From Methylotenera oryzisoli (GTDB lineage: Bacteria; Pseudomonadota; Gammaproteobacteria; Burkholderiales; Methylophilaceae): DNA of 64,000 nucleotides. Positions 19,017-29,274 of the stretch are shown one piece after another. The stretch is taken from assembly GCA_945881735.1 (NCBI GenBank), contig CAMCVF010000001.1, forward strand, positions 124,001 through 188,000. The letters run 5' to 3'. The translations under genes and the position numbers were made by a program. The notes below the pieces were generated by a model. That model was not told the origin of the DNA. It was given only the letters and a program-made list of their open reading frames with translations, and ran no database searches. How positions within the stretch are numbered: the first letter of the stretch is position 1; the number at the start of each line of letters is the position of its first letter.

Positions 19017-20102
19017 CTAGATTTTCGGTACGTTCGAAACTACGTCAGCATTTTGCGCGCGATGGCGTAGCGCATGATCTATCAAAGTGAGTGCTAACAT
19101 TGCTTCTGCAATTGGCGTGGCGCGCACGCCTACGCATGGGTCATGTCGACCTGTAGTTTGCATGTTGACGGCGTTCCCATCTTTATCAATCGAACGGCGT
19201 TCTTGCGGAATGCTAGAAGTGGGCTTTAAGGCAACGTTAACGCGAATTTGTTGACCCGTAGAAATACCGCCCAAAATACCACCTGCGTGATTAGTCACAA
19301 AACCCTGCGGAGTCATTTCATCGGAATGCACACTCCCCCGCTGGCTAATAGATTCAAAGCCTGCACCGATTTCCACGCCTTTTACTGCATTAATGCTCAT
19401 CATGGCATGTGCGATATCGGCGTCTAATCGGTCGAATACTGGCTCACCCCAGCCGACTGGCATGCCATCTGCCACCACGGTGATACGCGCGCCGACTGAA
19501 TCACGTTCAGCGCGGATTTTGTCTAGATACACCTCTAACTGCGGCAACACTTCAGTATTCGGTGAGAAAAATGGATTTTTATTTACACAATCCCAGCTTT
19601 GAAATGGAATCGCAATTTCGCCCAGTTGGCTCATATAACCGCGCACGGTTACACCAAAACGCTCAAACAACCATTTTTTTGCAATGGCACCTGCCGCTAC
19701 ACGCACGGCTGTTTCGCGCGCACTACTTCGCCCGCCACCGCGGTAATCGCGCACACCGTATTTTTGGCTATAGGTATAATCGGCGTGCCCAGGGCGGAAA
19801 GTATCCATGATTTTGCTGTAATCTTGGCTGCGATGGTCGGTGTTGCGAATCAGTAAGCCAATCGGTGCGCCTGTGGTTTTACCTTCAAATATACCCGATA
19901 AAATCTCTACCGCATCAGCCTCTTGGCGTTGAGTGACGTGACGCGATGTGCCCGGTTTACGGCGGTCTAAATCGATCTGCAAATCCTCTGCGCATAAACT
20001 TAAACCGGGTGGACAGCCATCTACAACGCCGCCAATTGCTGCGCCATGCGATTCGCCAAAGCTAGTTAAGGTAAACAGAGTGCCGAATGTGTTGCCAGAC
20101 AT
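19017..20102 (-). CDS. aroC: Chorismate synthase
   Basis: FMN-dependent trans-elimination of phosphate from EPSP to give chorismate, the branch point for aromatic amino acids, folate and ubiquinone. The three family signatures are visible: [19 protein letters not shown] near the N-terminus (H18), [12 protein letters not shown] around residue 50, and [20 protein letters not shown] near 125. Length 361 aa is complete. It is the first gene of a minus-strand run with the MFS and retropepsin genes. Confidence 0.97.
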   Translation of the reverse strand: MSGNTFGTLFTLTSFGESHGAAIGGVVDGCPPGLSLCAEDLQIDLDRRKPGTSRHVTQRQEADAVEILSGIFEGKTTGAPIGLLIRNTDHRSQDYSKIMDTFRPGHADYTYSQKYGVRDYRGGGRSSARETAVRVAAGAIAKKWLFERFGVTVRGYMSQLGEIAIPFQSWDCVNKNPFFSPNTEVLPQLEVYLDKIRAERDSVGARITVVADGMPVGWGEPVFDRLDADIAHAMMSINAVKGVEIGAGFESISQRGSVHSDEMTPQGFVTNHAGGILGGISTGQQIRVNVALKPTSSIPQERRSIDKDGNAVNMQTTGRHDPCVGVRATPIAEAMLALTLIDHALRHRAQNADVVSNVPKI

Positions 20103-20500
20103 AATGAATTCATCTAAATTAAGTTTTCACCATTTTATCATGTTTAACTATGTCTACTATAAGTGCGATTAAACAGCCGCCAATAGCTACCAATTCAGAC
20201 CAACAAAGTGAACAAATTTACCAAGCTGGTTAAAACGCACCAGAATAGCGATTTTAAAAGCGCTCGAACACTATTCAGACGCTATCAATAGACACCTAAC
20301 TCATATTAAAGCCAATTATTTATTTGGTGTTTTGTGCTGCCAAATGCATCAATTTATAGATGCTGGCAGCGGCTCATTTTCGTCCTCTTTGACCAGCTCC
20401 CATGCAATTTGTTGCACATCTAAAAAATCACCCCAAATAGCCTGGGCCTTCATGCGCAATAAATCTAAAAATAATAACTAGTTTCATGTCATTTATATCT
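20103..20500 (-). other. Gap between rluE and aroC with coding-like fragments, no identified gene
   Basis: On the minus strand this 398-base stretch contains short frames with natural amino acid composition. One (about 20442-20362) reads MKAQAIWGDFLDVQQIAWEL and continues VKEDENEPLPASIN before a stop. Another, in a different frame just before aroC, reads LVAIGGCLIALIVDIVKHDK. Neither has a family I recognise, and no frame joins them. They may be remains of one or two lost genes. No RNA gene or palindrome of note was seen. Confidence 0.3.
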
Positions 20501-21052
20501 TTACTTAACAACCTTAAATTGACCATTTTCAATATCGCCTATGTTGTATTTTCCGATGGCGTAACGAATCAAACGTAAAGTTGGAAAGCCGATTTTGGCG
20601 GTCATACGACGTACTTGGCGATTCTTTCCCTCACTGATTTTAATTTCCAACCATGTTGTAGGAGTTGCTTTGCGTTCACGGATAGGTGGATGACGTGCCC
20701 AAAGGTTGGCAGGTTCATCAATCACACGAATTTCAGCAGGCATTGTGACAAAATCACCCAAATCAACCCTTTGTCTTAATGCTTGTAAATCAGCATCCTG
20801 AGCAACCCCTTCAACTTGTGCCCAATAAGTTTTAATTTCTTTGTGTTTTGGGTGACTTAATTGGTGTTGCAATGCGCCGTCATCGGTTAAAATAAGTAAA
20901 CCTTCGGAATCCGTGTCTAAACGCCCAGCGGCATATACATTCGGAATACCGATAAAGTCTTTTAACGTGGGGTGCCCTGATTGACCGTTTTTTGGGTCAT
21001 GCGGGCTAAACTGGCACACGACGTTAAAAGGTTTATTAAATAAAATTATCAT
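20501..21052 (-). CDS. rluE: 23S rRNA pseudouridine(2457) synthase
   Basis: RsuA/RluE-family enzyme converting U2457 of 23S rRNA to pseudouridine. The catalytic aspartate D46 sits in [15 protein letters not shown], and the RsuA-type C-terminal [20 protein letters not shown] is present. The open frame runs 34 codons further upstream, but those residues would overlap the icd gene. I chose the ATG at 21052 (183 aa), which gives the usual RluE start [15 protein letters not shown]. RluE without an S4 domain fits this short length. The divergent rluE/icd pair is also found in Escherichia coli. Confidence 0.92.
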   Translation of the reverse strand: MIILFNKPFNVVCQFSPHDPKNGQSGHPTLKDFIGIPNVYAAGRLDTDSEGLLILTDDGALQHQLSHPKHKEIKTYWAQVEGVAQDADLQALRQRVDLGDFVTMPAEIRVIDEPANLWARHPPIRERKATPTTWLEIKISEGKNRQVRRMTAKIGFPTLRLIRYAIGKYNIGDIENGQFKVVK

Positions 21053-21065
21053 TTTAGGAAATGTA

Positions 21066-22349
21066 ATGGTTTCAAAAACAGTGAATTCAAAGATTGTTAT
21101 TCCCGCTGGTGACAAAATTACCGTCAATGCCGACAATTCGCTTAACGTGCCCAATCACCCTATTATCCCATTTATTGAAGGTGATGGCATAGGTGTGGAC
21201 ATTACGCCGCCAATGAAAAAAGTAGTGGATGCCGCCGTTGACAAAGCCTACAGCGGCGCACGCAAAATCGCGTGGATGGAAGTTTACGCAGGCGAAAAAG
21301 CCGTTAAAACATACGGTGAAGATAAAGAGGGCAAAGATAGTTGGTTACCGCAAGAAACCATGCAAGCGGTGCGCGATTATGTGATTTCCATCAAGGGTCC
21401 ACTCACCACACCAGTTGGTGGCGGCATTCGTTCACTCAATGTATCGCTTCGCCAAGAGCTTGATTTATATGTTTGCATGCGTCCTGTGCAATATTTTACT
21501 GGCGTACCAAGCCCCGTTAAACATCCAGAAAAAACGAATATGGTGATTTTCCGTGAAAATACGGAAGACATTTACGCGGGTATTGAATGGGCGGCTGGCA
21601 CTGATGAAGTGGCAAAAGTGATTCAATTTTTAAGTGACATGGGCATGCGTAAAAAAATCCGCTTCCCAGAAAACTCAGCAATAGGCATCAAACCAGTATC
21701 AATCGATGGTAGCAAACGTTTGATTCGCAAAGCGATTCAATACGCCATTGATAACAATCGCAAAAGTGTCACTATTACCCACAAAGGTAATATCATGAAA
21801 TTTACCGAAGGTGGTTTTAGAGATTGGGGCTACGAATTAGCCAAGCAAGAGTTTGGTGCGGTTGAAATTGATGGCGGCCCATGGCTAGAGATTAAAAATG
21901 AAAATGTGCCAAACGGCATTGTCATTAAAGATTGTATTGCCGATGCATTTTTGCAAGAAATTTTATTGCACCCAAGTGAATATGATGTAGTAACAGCCAC
22001 CAACTTAAATGGCGATTACATGAGTGATGCGTTAGCCGCACAAGTAGGTGGCATTGGCATTGCTCCAGGCGCTAATTTAAGCGATACGGTTGCGATGTTT
22101 GAAGCGACGCATGGCACGGCACCTAAAATTGCAGGTAAAAATCTTGCTAATCCTAGCTCTATTATTTTGTCAGCCGAAATGATGTTGCGTCATATGGGTT
22201 GGGTTGAAGCGGCTGATTTAATATTAGCTGGTGTGGGCAAAGCGATTCAAGCTAAACGCGTGACTGGCGATTTTTCAAGTCAAATGGCTGATGCGACGCA
22301 AATAGGTACGGCTGAATTTGGGGATGAAATTATTGCTAATATGGGCTAG
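21066..22349 (+). CDS. icd: Isocitrate dehydrogenase (NADP)
   Basis: TCA-cycle enzyme converting isocitrate to 2-oxoglutarate with NADP. The substrate motif [10 protein letters not shown] carries S123, the residue equivalent to the phosphorylatable Ser113 of E. coli Icd. The C-terminal [16 protein letters not shown] nucleotide loop is present. Length 427 aa is normal for the E. coli-type homodimer. A Shine-Dalgarno AGGAA lies at 21056-21060. Only 13 bases separate this ATG from that of divergent rluE, so each promoter must lie inside the other gene. Confidence 0.96.
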   Translation: MVSKTVNSKIVIPAGDKITVNADNSLNVPNHPIIPFIEGDGIGVDITPPMKKVVDAAVDKAYSGARKIAWMEVYAGEKAVKTYGEDKEGKDSWLPQETMQAVRDYVISIKGPLTTPVGGGIRSLNVSLRQELDLYVCMRPVQYFTGVPSPVKHPEKTNMVIFRENTEDIYAGIEWAAGTDEVAKVIQFLSDMGMRKKIRFPENSAIGIKPVSIDGSKRLIRKAIQYAIDNNRKSVTITHKGNIMKFTEGGFRDWGYELAKQEFGAVEIDGGPWLEIKNENVPNGIVIKDCIADAFLQEILLHPSEYDVVTATNLNGDYMSDALAAQVGGIGIAPGANLSDTVAMFEATHGTAPKIAGKNLANPSSIILSAEMMLRHMGWVEAADLILAGVGKAIQAKRVTGDFSSQMADATQIGTAEFGDEIIANMG

Positions 22350-22372
22350 TAGCGCATTTTAATTAGGCAAAA

Positions 22373-22400
22373 AAAATGGCTCGCAGTTGCGAGCCATTTT
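22373..22400. terminator. Bidirectional terminator between icd and the cold-shock gene
   Basis: A perfect 12-bp stem AAAATGGCTCGC / GCGAGCCATTTT with loop AGTT. The flanking A-run and T-rich tail suit both convergent genes. Confidence 0.9.
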
Positions 22401-22451
22401 AGTTTTAAGCTTAATATTTAAACGCTTAACTCGAAGGCAAGCAAAAAGGCT

Positions 22452-22655
22452 TTATGCCTTTTGAATATTAGAAGCTTGTTTACCTTTTGGGCCTTCAGTC
22501 ACTTCGAAGCTCACGCGCTGACCTTCTTTAAGACTTTTATAACCAGCTTCAACAATTGCAGAGAAGTGAGCGAATAAATCGTCACCACCATCATCTGGCG
22601 TAATAAAGCCGAAGCCTTTTGAATCGTTAAACCATTTTACGGTACCTAATGCCAT
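22452..22655 (-). CDS. cspA: Cold-shock domain protein (CspA family)
   Basis: Single-strand nucleic acid chaperone of 67 residues. RNP1 is KGFGFI and RNP2 DDLFAHF, with the usual opening [16 protein letters not shown] and close [13 protein letters not shown]. It acts on mRNA structure in the cytoplasm. Whether it is cold-induced cannot be told from the protein; the upstream untranslated region is AT-rich. It is a single gene convergent with icd. Confidence 0.95.
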   Translation of the reverse strand: MALGTVKWFNDSKGFGFITPDDGGDDLFAHFSAIVEAGYKSLKEGQRVSFEVTEGPKGKQASNIQKA

Positions 22656-23062
22656 TTCTTCATTCCTAACAAAATACTTAACGCATCACAAGGATGCGCT
22701 CCAAAAAGTTTGTTTCAAGCACTCTTATATTGCAACAACAAATAACCATTTATCTCAATGTTTAAAGTAACCGTTACACATAGAAACTTAAATACAAACA
22801 CCTATCCACTTTATATGTTACAAATTGTAAAAAGTCAAGCTTAATATATAACAAGCGATTTAATTGCAAAAGTTTATTGTTGAAAACAAATTTGATTTAC
22901 AAAAAATTAACACGTGAATTTTGCATTAACTTTACAAAAAAACATAAAGTGCATTATTATGGACAATAAAATATTGTTTAACTACAATAGTTTAAATAAC
23001 ACTAATTAAAAACTAGATTAAAAGCTATTAACAATTAAATAATCATCGGTGAGCAATCAATA
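22656..23062. promoter_or_regulatory. Divergent control region of cspA and pilB
   Basis: 407 bases, very AT-rich, without a gene. The first part is the leader of the cold-shock gene (minus strand), long enough for a structured 5' UTR as in cspA. For pilB (plus strand) TTTACA (22931-22936), an 18-base spacer and TATTAT (22955-22960) form a candidate sigma-70 promoter. No sigma-54 element is present, unlike pilA. Confidence 0.4.
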
Positions 23063-24781
23063 ATGACTGCAAATGCAACTTCAATTAAATTAAGTGGTTT
23101 GGCGCGAATGTTAGTGCAAGAAAAATTGCTTTCTGAAACAGAAGCCAATTTAGCGCAAGCTCAGGCAAACACGTCGCGTGTGCCATTTATTTCGCAAATT
23201 ATTGCGGGCAAACGAATAACGGCCGAAAAAATTGCAGAAGTATCATCACACGCTTTTGGATTTCCCTATTTTAATTTAGATGCATTTAATCCAGATTATT
23301 TACCAGCCAAATCCATCGATACCAAATTAATGCAGACCAATCGCGTGATTGCATTACAAAATCGCAATAATGTATTGTTTGTGGGCATTTCCGACCCCAC
23401 TAATTTGCACTCCTTAGATAGCGTGCAATTCCAAATGGGAATGACTTTATCGCCAGTAGTGGTCGAGGACGACAAACTAGGTCGCTGGATTGACCGATTA
23501 GTTGAATCTAAAGATACCAGCATGAAATCGCTTGATATGGACGGTGACTTTGATTTGGATATGGGTGGCGACGACTTAGAAAAAGAAGTCGAAATATCGC
23601 AAGAAGTGGATGATGCTCCTGTCGTTAAATTCTTAAACAAAATGCTGATTGATGCAATTAATATGGGTGCCTCCGATTTGCATTTTGAACCTTATGAAAA
23701 ATTTTATAGGGTACGATATCGCGTCGATGGAATTTTAAAAGACATTACGCAGCCGCCACTAGCCATTAAAGACAAGCTTGCATCACGTATTAAAGTTATA
23801 TCAAACATGGATATTTCGGAAAAACGCATTCCACAAGATGGTCGCATGAAATTGGTATTATCTAAAACGCGCACCATTGATTTTAGGGTGAGCACTCTAC
23901 CATTGATTCATGGTGAAAAAATCGTGATGCGTATTTTGGATCCTTCCAGCGCTACGCTTGGAATTGAAGCCCTAGGTTATGAACCTCTTCAGAAGGAGCG
24001 TTTGTTAAATGCGGTAAGTCGTCCTTATGGATTGGTTTTGGTGACCGGCCCAACTGGTTCTGGTAAAACGGTTTCACTTTACACTTGCCTTAATATTTTG
24101 AACAATCCAGGCGTAAATATTGCTACCGCTGAAGATCCTTGCGAGATTCCACTAGCAGGCATCAATCAGGTAAACGTGAATGACAAACAAGGCTTAACCT
24201 TTGCTGCCGCCTTAAAATCCTTTTTACGGCAAGATCCAGACATTATTATGATTGGTGAAATTCGTGATCTTGAAACAGCCGACATGGCAATTAAAGCGGC
24301 ATCTACAGGCCATATGGTGCTATCAACTTTACACACCAATGATGCACCATCAACCTTAACTCGATTACTTAATATGGGTGTTGCGCCATTTAATATCGCC
24401 TCTGCCGTATCACTAATTACCGCGCAACGTTTAGCGCGTCGACTATGTAAAAACTGTAAAGTGCCCATCGACGCACCTAAAGAAGCATTATTGGACGTAG
24501 GATTTATTGAAGAAGATTTTAACGAAAAATGGCAATTGTACGGCCCAAATATTAATGGCTGCGAGATGTGTAACGCCGGCTACAAAGGTCGCGTGGGCAT
24601 TTATCAAGTAATGCCAATCACCGATGCGATTAGCCGCATTATCATGTCGCATGGCAATTCAATTGACATTGCTGACCAAGCCAAACGCGAAGGCGTGAAC
24701 GATTTGCGTCGCTCTGGCATATTAAAAGTCATGCAAGGCTTAACTTCAGTTGCAGAAGTAGAAGCTTGTACTAATGAATAA
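23063..24781 (+). CDS. pilB: Type IV-A pilus assembly ATPase PilB
   Basis: Hexameric extension ATPase that drives pilus polymerisation at the inner-membrane platform. Order: T2SSE_N domain (about 10-150), acidic linker around 155-175, catalytic core with Walker A GPTGSGKT at 329-336, Walker B DPDIIMIGEIRD, His box TLHTND. A zinc tetracysteine is formed by CKNC and CEMC. Length 572 aa is standard for PilB. It is followed by pilC in the same direction. The linker DGDFDLDMGGDDLEKE is typical of PilB and absent from the paralogue at 114-1979, which supports this copy as the genuine PilB. Confidence 0.96.
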   Translation: MTANATSIKLSGLARMLVQEKLLSETEANLAQAQANTSRVPFISQIIAGKRITAEKIAEVSSHAFGFPYFNLDAFNPDYLPAKSIDTKLMQTNRVIALQNRNNVLFVGISDPTNLHSLDSVQFQMGMTLSPVVVEDDKLGRWIDRLVESKDTSMKSLDMDGDFDLDMGGDDLEKEVEISQEVDDAPVVKFLNKMLIDAINMGASDLHFEPYEKFYRVRYRVDGILKDITQPPLAIKDKLASRIKVISNMDISEKRIPQDGRMKLVLSKTRTIDFRVSTLPLIHGEKIVMRILDPSSATLGIEALGYEPLQKERLLNAVSRPYGLVLVTGPTGSGKTVSLYTCLNILNNPGVNIATAEDPCEIPLAGINQVNVNDKQGLTFAAALKSFLRQDPDIIMIGEIRDLETADMAIKAASTGHMVLSTLHTNDAPSTLTRLLNMGVAPFNIASAVSLITAQRLARRLCKNCKVPIDAPKEALLDVGFIEEDFNEKWQLYGPNINGCEMCNAGYKGRVGIYQVMPITDAISRIIMSHGNSIDIADQAKREGVNDLRRSGILKVMQGLTSVAEVEACTNE

Positions 24782-24831
24782 GTCATTGAACAAATTATTA
24801 TTGAATTTGCAGAATCGAATAAGGAAGCGCA

Positions 24832-26043
24832 ATGGCTGTCACTGCTAATAAACAAATTACCTACCTATGGGAAGGCAAAGATAAAAAAGGTAAAGTTCTT
24901 AAAGGTGAGATGCGTGCGTCTGGCGAAGCGGTTGTGAACGCTACCCTTCGCCGCCAGGGTATTACTGTTACTAAAGTCAAAAAACAAAGTGCATTTGCTA
25001 GCAAAGGTAAAATTAGCGATAAAGACATCACCCTATTTACTCGTCAATTAGCCACTATGATGAAGGCTGGAGTTCCATTATTACAAGCTTTTGATATAGT
25101 TGGAAAAGGTCATAACAACCCTGCTGTTGCCAAATTATTAGGTGATATTAAAGCCGATGTTGAAACTGGTAGTAGTTTAAGCGCAGCTTTTCGTAAGTAC
25201 CCCTTATATTTCGACGCCTTATTCTGCAATCTGGTTGGAGCTGGAGAACAGGCAGGCATTTTAGACACCTTACTTGATCGCCTTGCCACTTATAAAGAAA
25301 AAATCCAAGCGATTAAAAGCAAAATTAAATCAGCACTGACTTATCCAATATCAATTATTGTTGTCGCTTTTATCATCACTGCCGTGATTATGATTTTTGT
25401 GATTCCTGCATTTAAAGAATTATTCAGTAGCTTTGGCGCTGACTTGCCAGGCCCAACTGTAGCAGTAATGGCAATCTCTGACATATTTGTAGAGTGGTGG
25501 TGGGCAATATTTGGCTCAATAGGCTTCGGACTTTGGTTTTTCTTTTACACTTGGAAACGCTCTGAAAAAATGCAATCAACTATGGATCGATTGATGCTTA
25601 AAATGCCAATTTTTGGAGAACTGATTCGCAAAGCCACTATTGCACGCTTTGCACGTACATTATCCACTATGTTTGCAGCGGGTGTCCCTTTAGTTGAAGC
25701 ATTAGACTCCGTGGCAGGCGCCGCAGGAAATCGCGTCTACTATGATGCAACTAAAAGGATTCAAAGTGAAATCAGCACTGGCACCAGCTTAACTGTTGCC
25801 ATGCAAAATGCGCAAGTTTTTCCGAATATGGTGTTACAAATGACGGCAATTGGTGAAGAATCTGGTGCGCTAGATTCGATGCTAAGTAAAGTAGCCGATT
25901 TTTTTGAGGCTGAAGTAGATGATGCGGTTGCCGCTATATCTAGCCTAATGGAACCCGTGATTATGGTGGTATTAGGGGTATTAATTGGCGGCTTAGTGAT
26001 TGCCATGTACTTACCAATCTTCAAAATGGGACAGGTTGTTTAA
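24832..26043 (+). CDS. pilC: Type IV pilus inner-membrane platform protein PilC
   Basis: Polytopic platform protein on which PilB acts. There are two T2SSF domains (about residues 70-195 and 275-395), each with the QAG/EESG signature (GAGEQAGIL, AIGEESGAL), and membrane helices near 175-200, 220-240 and 375-397. Length 403 aa is normal. pilB-pilC is conserved, but here the transcript ends in a strong terminator and the prepilin peptidase gene pilD, which usually comes next, is absent. Confidence 0.96.
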   Translation: MAVTANKQITYLWEGKDKKGKVLKGEMRASGEAVVNATLRRQGITVTKVKKQSAFASKGKISDKDITLFTRQLATMMKAGVPLLQAFDIVGKGHNNPAVAKLLGDIKADVETGSSLSAAFRKYPLYFDALFCNLVGAGEQAGILDTLLDRLATYKEKIQAIKSKIKSALTYPISIIVVAFIITAVIMIFVIPAFKELFSSFGADLPGPTVAVMAISDIFVEWWWAIFGSIGFGLWFFFYTWKRSEKMQSTMDRLMLKMPIFGELIRKATIARFARTLSTMFAAGVPLVEALDSVAGAAGNRVYYDATKRIQSEISTGTSLTVAMQNAQVFPNMVLQMTAIGEESGALDSMLSKVADFFEAEVDDAVAAISSLMEPVIMVVLGVLIGGLVIAMYLPIFKMGQVV

Positions 26044-26080
26044 CACGAAAACTTTAATTTAGTAATTAAACCCGATGCCT

Positions 26081-26120
26081 AAAAATCAAAGAGCCACATT
26101 TATGTGGCTCTTTGATTTTT
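26081..26120. terminator. Bidirectional terminator between pilC and dsbC
   Basis: A perfect 18-bp stem from AAAAATCAAAGAGCCACA to its complement around a TTTA loop. It is A-rich at one end and T-rich at the other and lies between convergent genes. One of the longest perfect stems in the window. Confidence 0.93.
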
Positions 26121-26138
26121 GAAGTAATTGATTGATTA

Positions 26139-26885
26139 TTATTTTCCAGAGGATTTGCTACTAGCCGCCTGCAAATACCGCTCAATCTCTTTATAAGGTA
26201 CTGCACCAGGTATTTTTTTACCATCTGAAAAAATCAATGCTGGCGTACCGGTAATACCAAATTTACGCGCCAATTCACCTACTTTTTCTAACGGGACTTC
26301 ACATTTACCTGTAGTTGTAGGCAATTGGTCTTTTAAAATCCAATCAGTCCAAGCCTTTTCACGGTTTGTTGCGCACCAAATACTTCTAGACTTATTAGCG
26401 GCATCTGGATGCAATTGATCAATCGGATACAAAAAAGTATAAATGGTGACGTCAGTAATATTACTAAGTTCTTTACGCTCTAATTGCTTGCAATAAGGGC
26501 AATCTACATCCGAAAATACCACCAACTTACGACTACCATTACCTTTAACAATCTTAATCGCCTTATCTAACGGCAGACTATTAAAATCAATTTTGGTCAG
26601 CTCTTCTAAACGCTCACCTGTCACATCCTTTTTTGTCTTTGGATCGACTAGTCGGCCTTCTGCAATGATAAAACTGAGCTTTTCGTCCGTATAAATAATC
26701 TGCCCGCCCATAAAAACTTCATATAGGCCTGCATATGGCGTTTTAAGAACGCTATCTACTTTAAATTTTGGATAAGCCGCTTCTATGGCTTTTTTAAGAC
26801 TCGCTTCATCTGCGACGGCAAAGTGACTTAAGGCCATCATTGATAGCAGAGCGAAGGATTTAAGTAGCTGAATTTTTAGCTTCAT
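26139..26885 (-). CDS. dsbC: Thiol:disulfide interchange protein DsbC
   Basis: Periplasmic disulfide isomerase. A signal peptide (about 1-25, ending SHFAVA) is followed by the N-terminal dimerisation domain (about 30-85, with YEVFMGGQIIYTDEKL) and a thioredoxin domain with the active site CPYC (C129, C132), with the cis-Pro loop GTPALIF. A second cysteine pair typical of DsbC is present (IWCATN and GKCEVP). I chose the ATG at 26885 (248 aa) over a TTG at 26897. Substrates may include LptD, encoded 6 kb away. Confidence 0.94.
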   Translation of the reverse strand: MKLKIQLLKSFALLSMMALSHFAVADEASLKKAIEAAYPKFKVDSVLKTPYAGLYEVFMGGQIIYTDEKLSFIIAEGRLVDPKTKKDVTGERLEELTKIDFNSLPLDKAIKIVKGNGSRKLVVFSDVDCPYCKQLERKELSNITDVTIYTFLYPIDQLHPDAANKSRSIWCATNREKAWTDWILKDQLPTTTGKCEVPLEKVGELARKFGITGTPALIFSDGKKIPGAVPYKEIERYLQAASSKSSGK

Positions 26886-26922
26886 GTGTACTTTCAAAAT
26901 AGTATGAATAGGTGAATCTTTA

Positions 26923-28101
26923 TTAATGTGCTGCTTGTTTTATTAGTAGTCTCTTCAGGCTAGGTTGCCGTGCAATGGATCGCAAGCCCCAATTGGTTAA
27001 TTTTTTCAGCATTGTTTGCTCTGTTGCAAATAAATAATCCAAGCCGCTTGTTAAGGTATTCATGCTCATCACATCGGCTTTTCTAGCGCGCTCATATTGA
27101 CGCAAAAATGCGCGCTCGCCAATATCATGCATCGGATGTAGCTTAGTCGTTAATTGTGCCAATTCTATTACATCCCTAAAACCTAAATTGACACCTTGCC
27201 CTGCCATTGGGTGTACTTGATGCGCCGCATCGCCCACCAAAACTATACGTTCACCTATCAACTGTGATGCGGTTTGCTGTCTTAACGCGGCGGTTTTTGT
27301 TTCTCCAATTTGTTTTAATTTCCCCATTGATTCTTGCGATTGCATCTGCACTTGTTCACAAAGCGCATCACTGGTTAGTGCTAACAGTTGAGCAGCTTTT
27401 TCGGTTGACACTGACCATACCATGGATACATGTTGATTAGGCAAAGGCAGTAGCGCCAAAATATCATGCGCGTTAAACCATTGTTTTGCTTCATTATTAT
27501 TTGGATTCTCTGCTAGAAAATTGGCGACGACCGCCACTTGATCATAATTTTTTACACTTACACCAATATTAACCTGCTGCCTAACCCATGAATGCAAACC
27601 ATCCGCCGCCACAATCAGCTTAGCATTAATTTGCAAGGCTGAGTCTGTACGCAAAATTACATCATTTGTAGTATGTTCAATTTTTGTGCAACGCGAGTCT
27701 GTAACTAATGTCACATCAAGCGACTGCAATTTTCGCCATAAAGCCGCCATTAATTGCTGATTTTCGATTATCAAACCCAACTTTGCCAGATTTGCATCGG
27801 CTGCTTTTAGAACCAAATCAGTTTGTGACCCCCATATATGCATGGCATCAATCGAGCTCACTCGATTTTCATCCACAAAATCCCATACACCAATCGATTT
27901 AAGCCATACTTCTGTACTAGAAGTTAATGCGTATACGCGCTCATCCCAACTATAAGCACTAAATGTGGGTTTTGTTTCTAAAACAGGCTTATCCGAAACT
28001 AACACTACATTTTTATGTTTGTCAGCCAAAGCGATTGCTGCCGCCAATCCCACCAGACCTGCACCCGCAACAACCACATCACAATCCATTTTATTTGCCA
28101 T
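26923..28101 (-). CDS. UbiH/UbiF/COQ6-family FAD hydroxylase
   Basis: Flavoprotein monooxygenase that adds a ring hydroxyl in ubiquinone synthesis. The FAD motif GAGLVG is at 13-18, the DG motif is ADGLHSWVRQ, and the GD motif GDAAHQVHPMAGQGVNLGFRD is near 290. The GDAAH form resembles UbiI/UbiF more than UbiH. Length 392 aa. Its 5' end overlaps the 3' end of the next hydroxylase by 11 bases, so the two are translated from one message. Which ring position it modifies cannot be decided. Confidence 0.88.
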   Translation of the reverse strand: MANKMDCDVVVAGAGLVGLAAAIALADKHKNVVLVSDKPVLETKPTFSAYSWDERVYALTSSTEVWLKSIGVWDFVDENRVSSIDAMHIWGSQTDLVLKAADANLAKLGLIIENQQLMAALWRKLQSLDVTLVTDSRCTKIEHTTNDVILRTDSALQINAKLIVAADGLHSWVRQQVNIGVSVKNYDQVAVVANFLAENPNNNEAKQWFNAHDILALLPLPNQHVSMVWSVSTEKAAQLLALTSDALCEQVQMQSQESMGKLKQIGETKTAALRQQTASQLIGERIVLVGDAAHQVHPMAGQGVNLGFRDVIELAQLTTKLHPMHDIGERAFLRQYERARKADVMSMNTLTSGLDYLFATEQTMLKKLTNWGLRSIARQPSLKRLLIKQAAH

Positions 28102-29263
28102 AGCTCATTTTACTGACTAAAAATTCGCGTGCTGGCTTAAACATTGAGAGCGCACCAAGACCAAAACCACGCGCGCCAGAAATGCCTATCCAATCATTGG
28201 AAAATAGTTCTAGCAAACTATCGGTAAATTTAAGACTACCGCGGGCATCTCGTGCTCGCTGCTTTTGATAGTCTTGCAGCATCTGTTCACTCCCCCACCG
28301 CTCGCTTGAAACTGAAATTAACAATTTAGCTAATGCTTCTGCATCGCGCAGTCCCACATTAAAGCCTTGTCCAGCCACTGGATGCATGGTTTGGGCCGCA
28401 TTTCCAATAATTGCCAAATGCGGAATAGCCACTGACTTCAATGTGCTCAATTTAAGCGGAAATCGATTGCGCTTTTCTGTGGATAAAAACTGACCTACAC
28501 GGTCACCAAAAGCTAGATGTAATGCCTTTAAAAATGCATCATCATCCAACGCCATTAAGGCGTCAATTTTGGCTTTTTCACCTGTCCACACCAAATTAAA
28601 GACGTGCGATTCTGGACTTTTACCATCAGGCAATAAAGCCATCGGCCCTGTTGGCGTAAAGCGTTCATAAGCAGTATTGGCATGAGGTAACTCTGTTTTT
28701 ACTTTACTGACCAAGGCATCATGGCCATAGTCTTTTGTATTACGCTTAATAATTGGAATATCTTCCAGACTGCGCCCACCATCGGCGATTACCGCTAAGG
28801 AGCTACTGATGCTTATTTCAATATCCACTTGCTTAAAAAAAACTTCTGTCATTTTTGGCAATTGGCGCACTTCTGTAGCAACCGCATCATATAGAACATG
28901 ATTCAAATCTAGCGCCGCATCGAGCGCTTTAGTTAACGCGCCATATGGCAGCACATAGCCCAGCGCAGGCAATTTATGTTCGGCGGCTTCTAACTTGGTG
29001 CGGCCAAAGCCACCGTGTTGCGAAACATGAATGCTTTTAATCTCGGTGGCTTGCCCTTCAATTTCAGACCAAATATTGAGTTTTTCTAAAATTAAGCGGC
29101 TACCATCCGATAACGCCAGCGCACGTGTGTCGCTGTGTGAGGCGCCTTTTGCACGCGCTTCTAACATGCTAAAAGGTATACCATTTTGCTGCAGGCTAAG
29201 CGCCAATAAAGCGCCAACTGGCCCACCACCCACAATAACAATAGAGTCTGCTTGCGCCATCAT
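28091..29263 (-). CDS. ubiH: 2-octaprenyl-6-methoxyphenol hydroxylase-type enzyme UbiH
   Basis: Second FAD monooxygenase of ubiquinone synthesis. The FAD motif GGGPVG is at 12-17, and the C-terminal GNAAQTMHPVAGQGFNVGLRDAE (GNAAQ instead of GDAAH) is the form usual in UbiH. Length 390 aa. It begins with two consecutive ATG codons (29263 and 29260). It lies 11 bases after pepP and overlaps the following hydroxylase. The pepP-ubiH-ubiF/I order is conserved in many proteobacteria. Confidence 0.92.
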   Translation of the reverse strand: MMAQADSIVIVGGGPVGALLALSLQQNGIPFSMLEARAKGASHSDTRALALSDGSRLILEKLNIWSEIEGQATEIKSIHVSQHGGFGRTKLEAAEHKLPALGYVLPYGALTKALDAALDLNHVLYDAVATEVRQLPKMTEVFFKQVDIEISISSSLAVIADGGRSLEDIPIIKRNTKDYGHDALVSKVKTELPHANTAYERFTPTGPMALLPDGKSPESHVFNLVWTGEKAKIDALMALDDDAFLKALHLAFGDRVGQFLSTEKRNRFPLKLSTLKSVAIPHLAIIGNAAQTMHPVAGQGFNVGLRDAEALAKLLISVSSERWGSEQMLQDYQKQRARDARGSLKFTDSLLELFSNDWIGISGARGFGLGALSMFKPAREFLVSKMSYGK

Positions 29264-29274
29264 TTAAGTATTTT

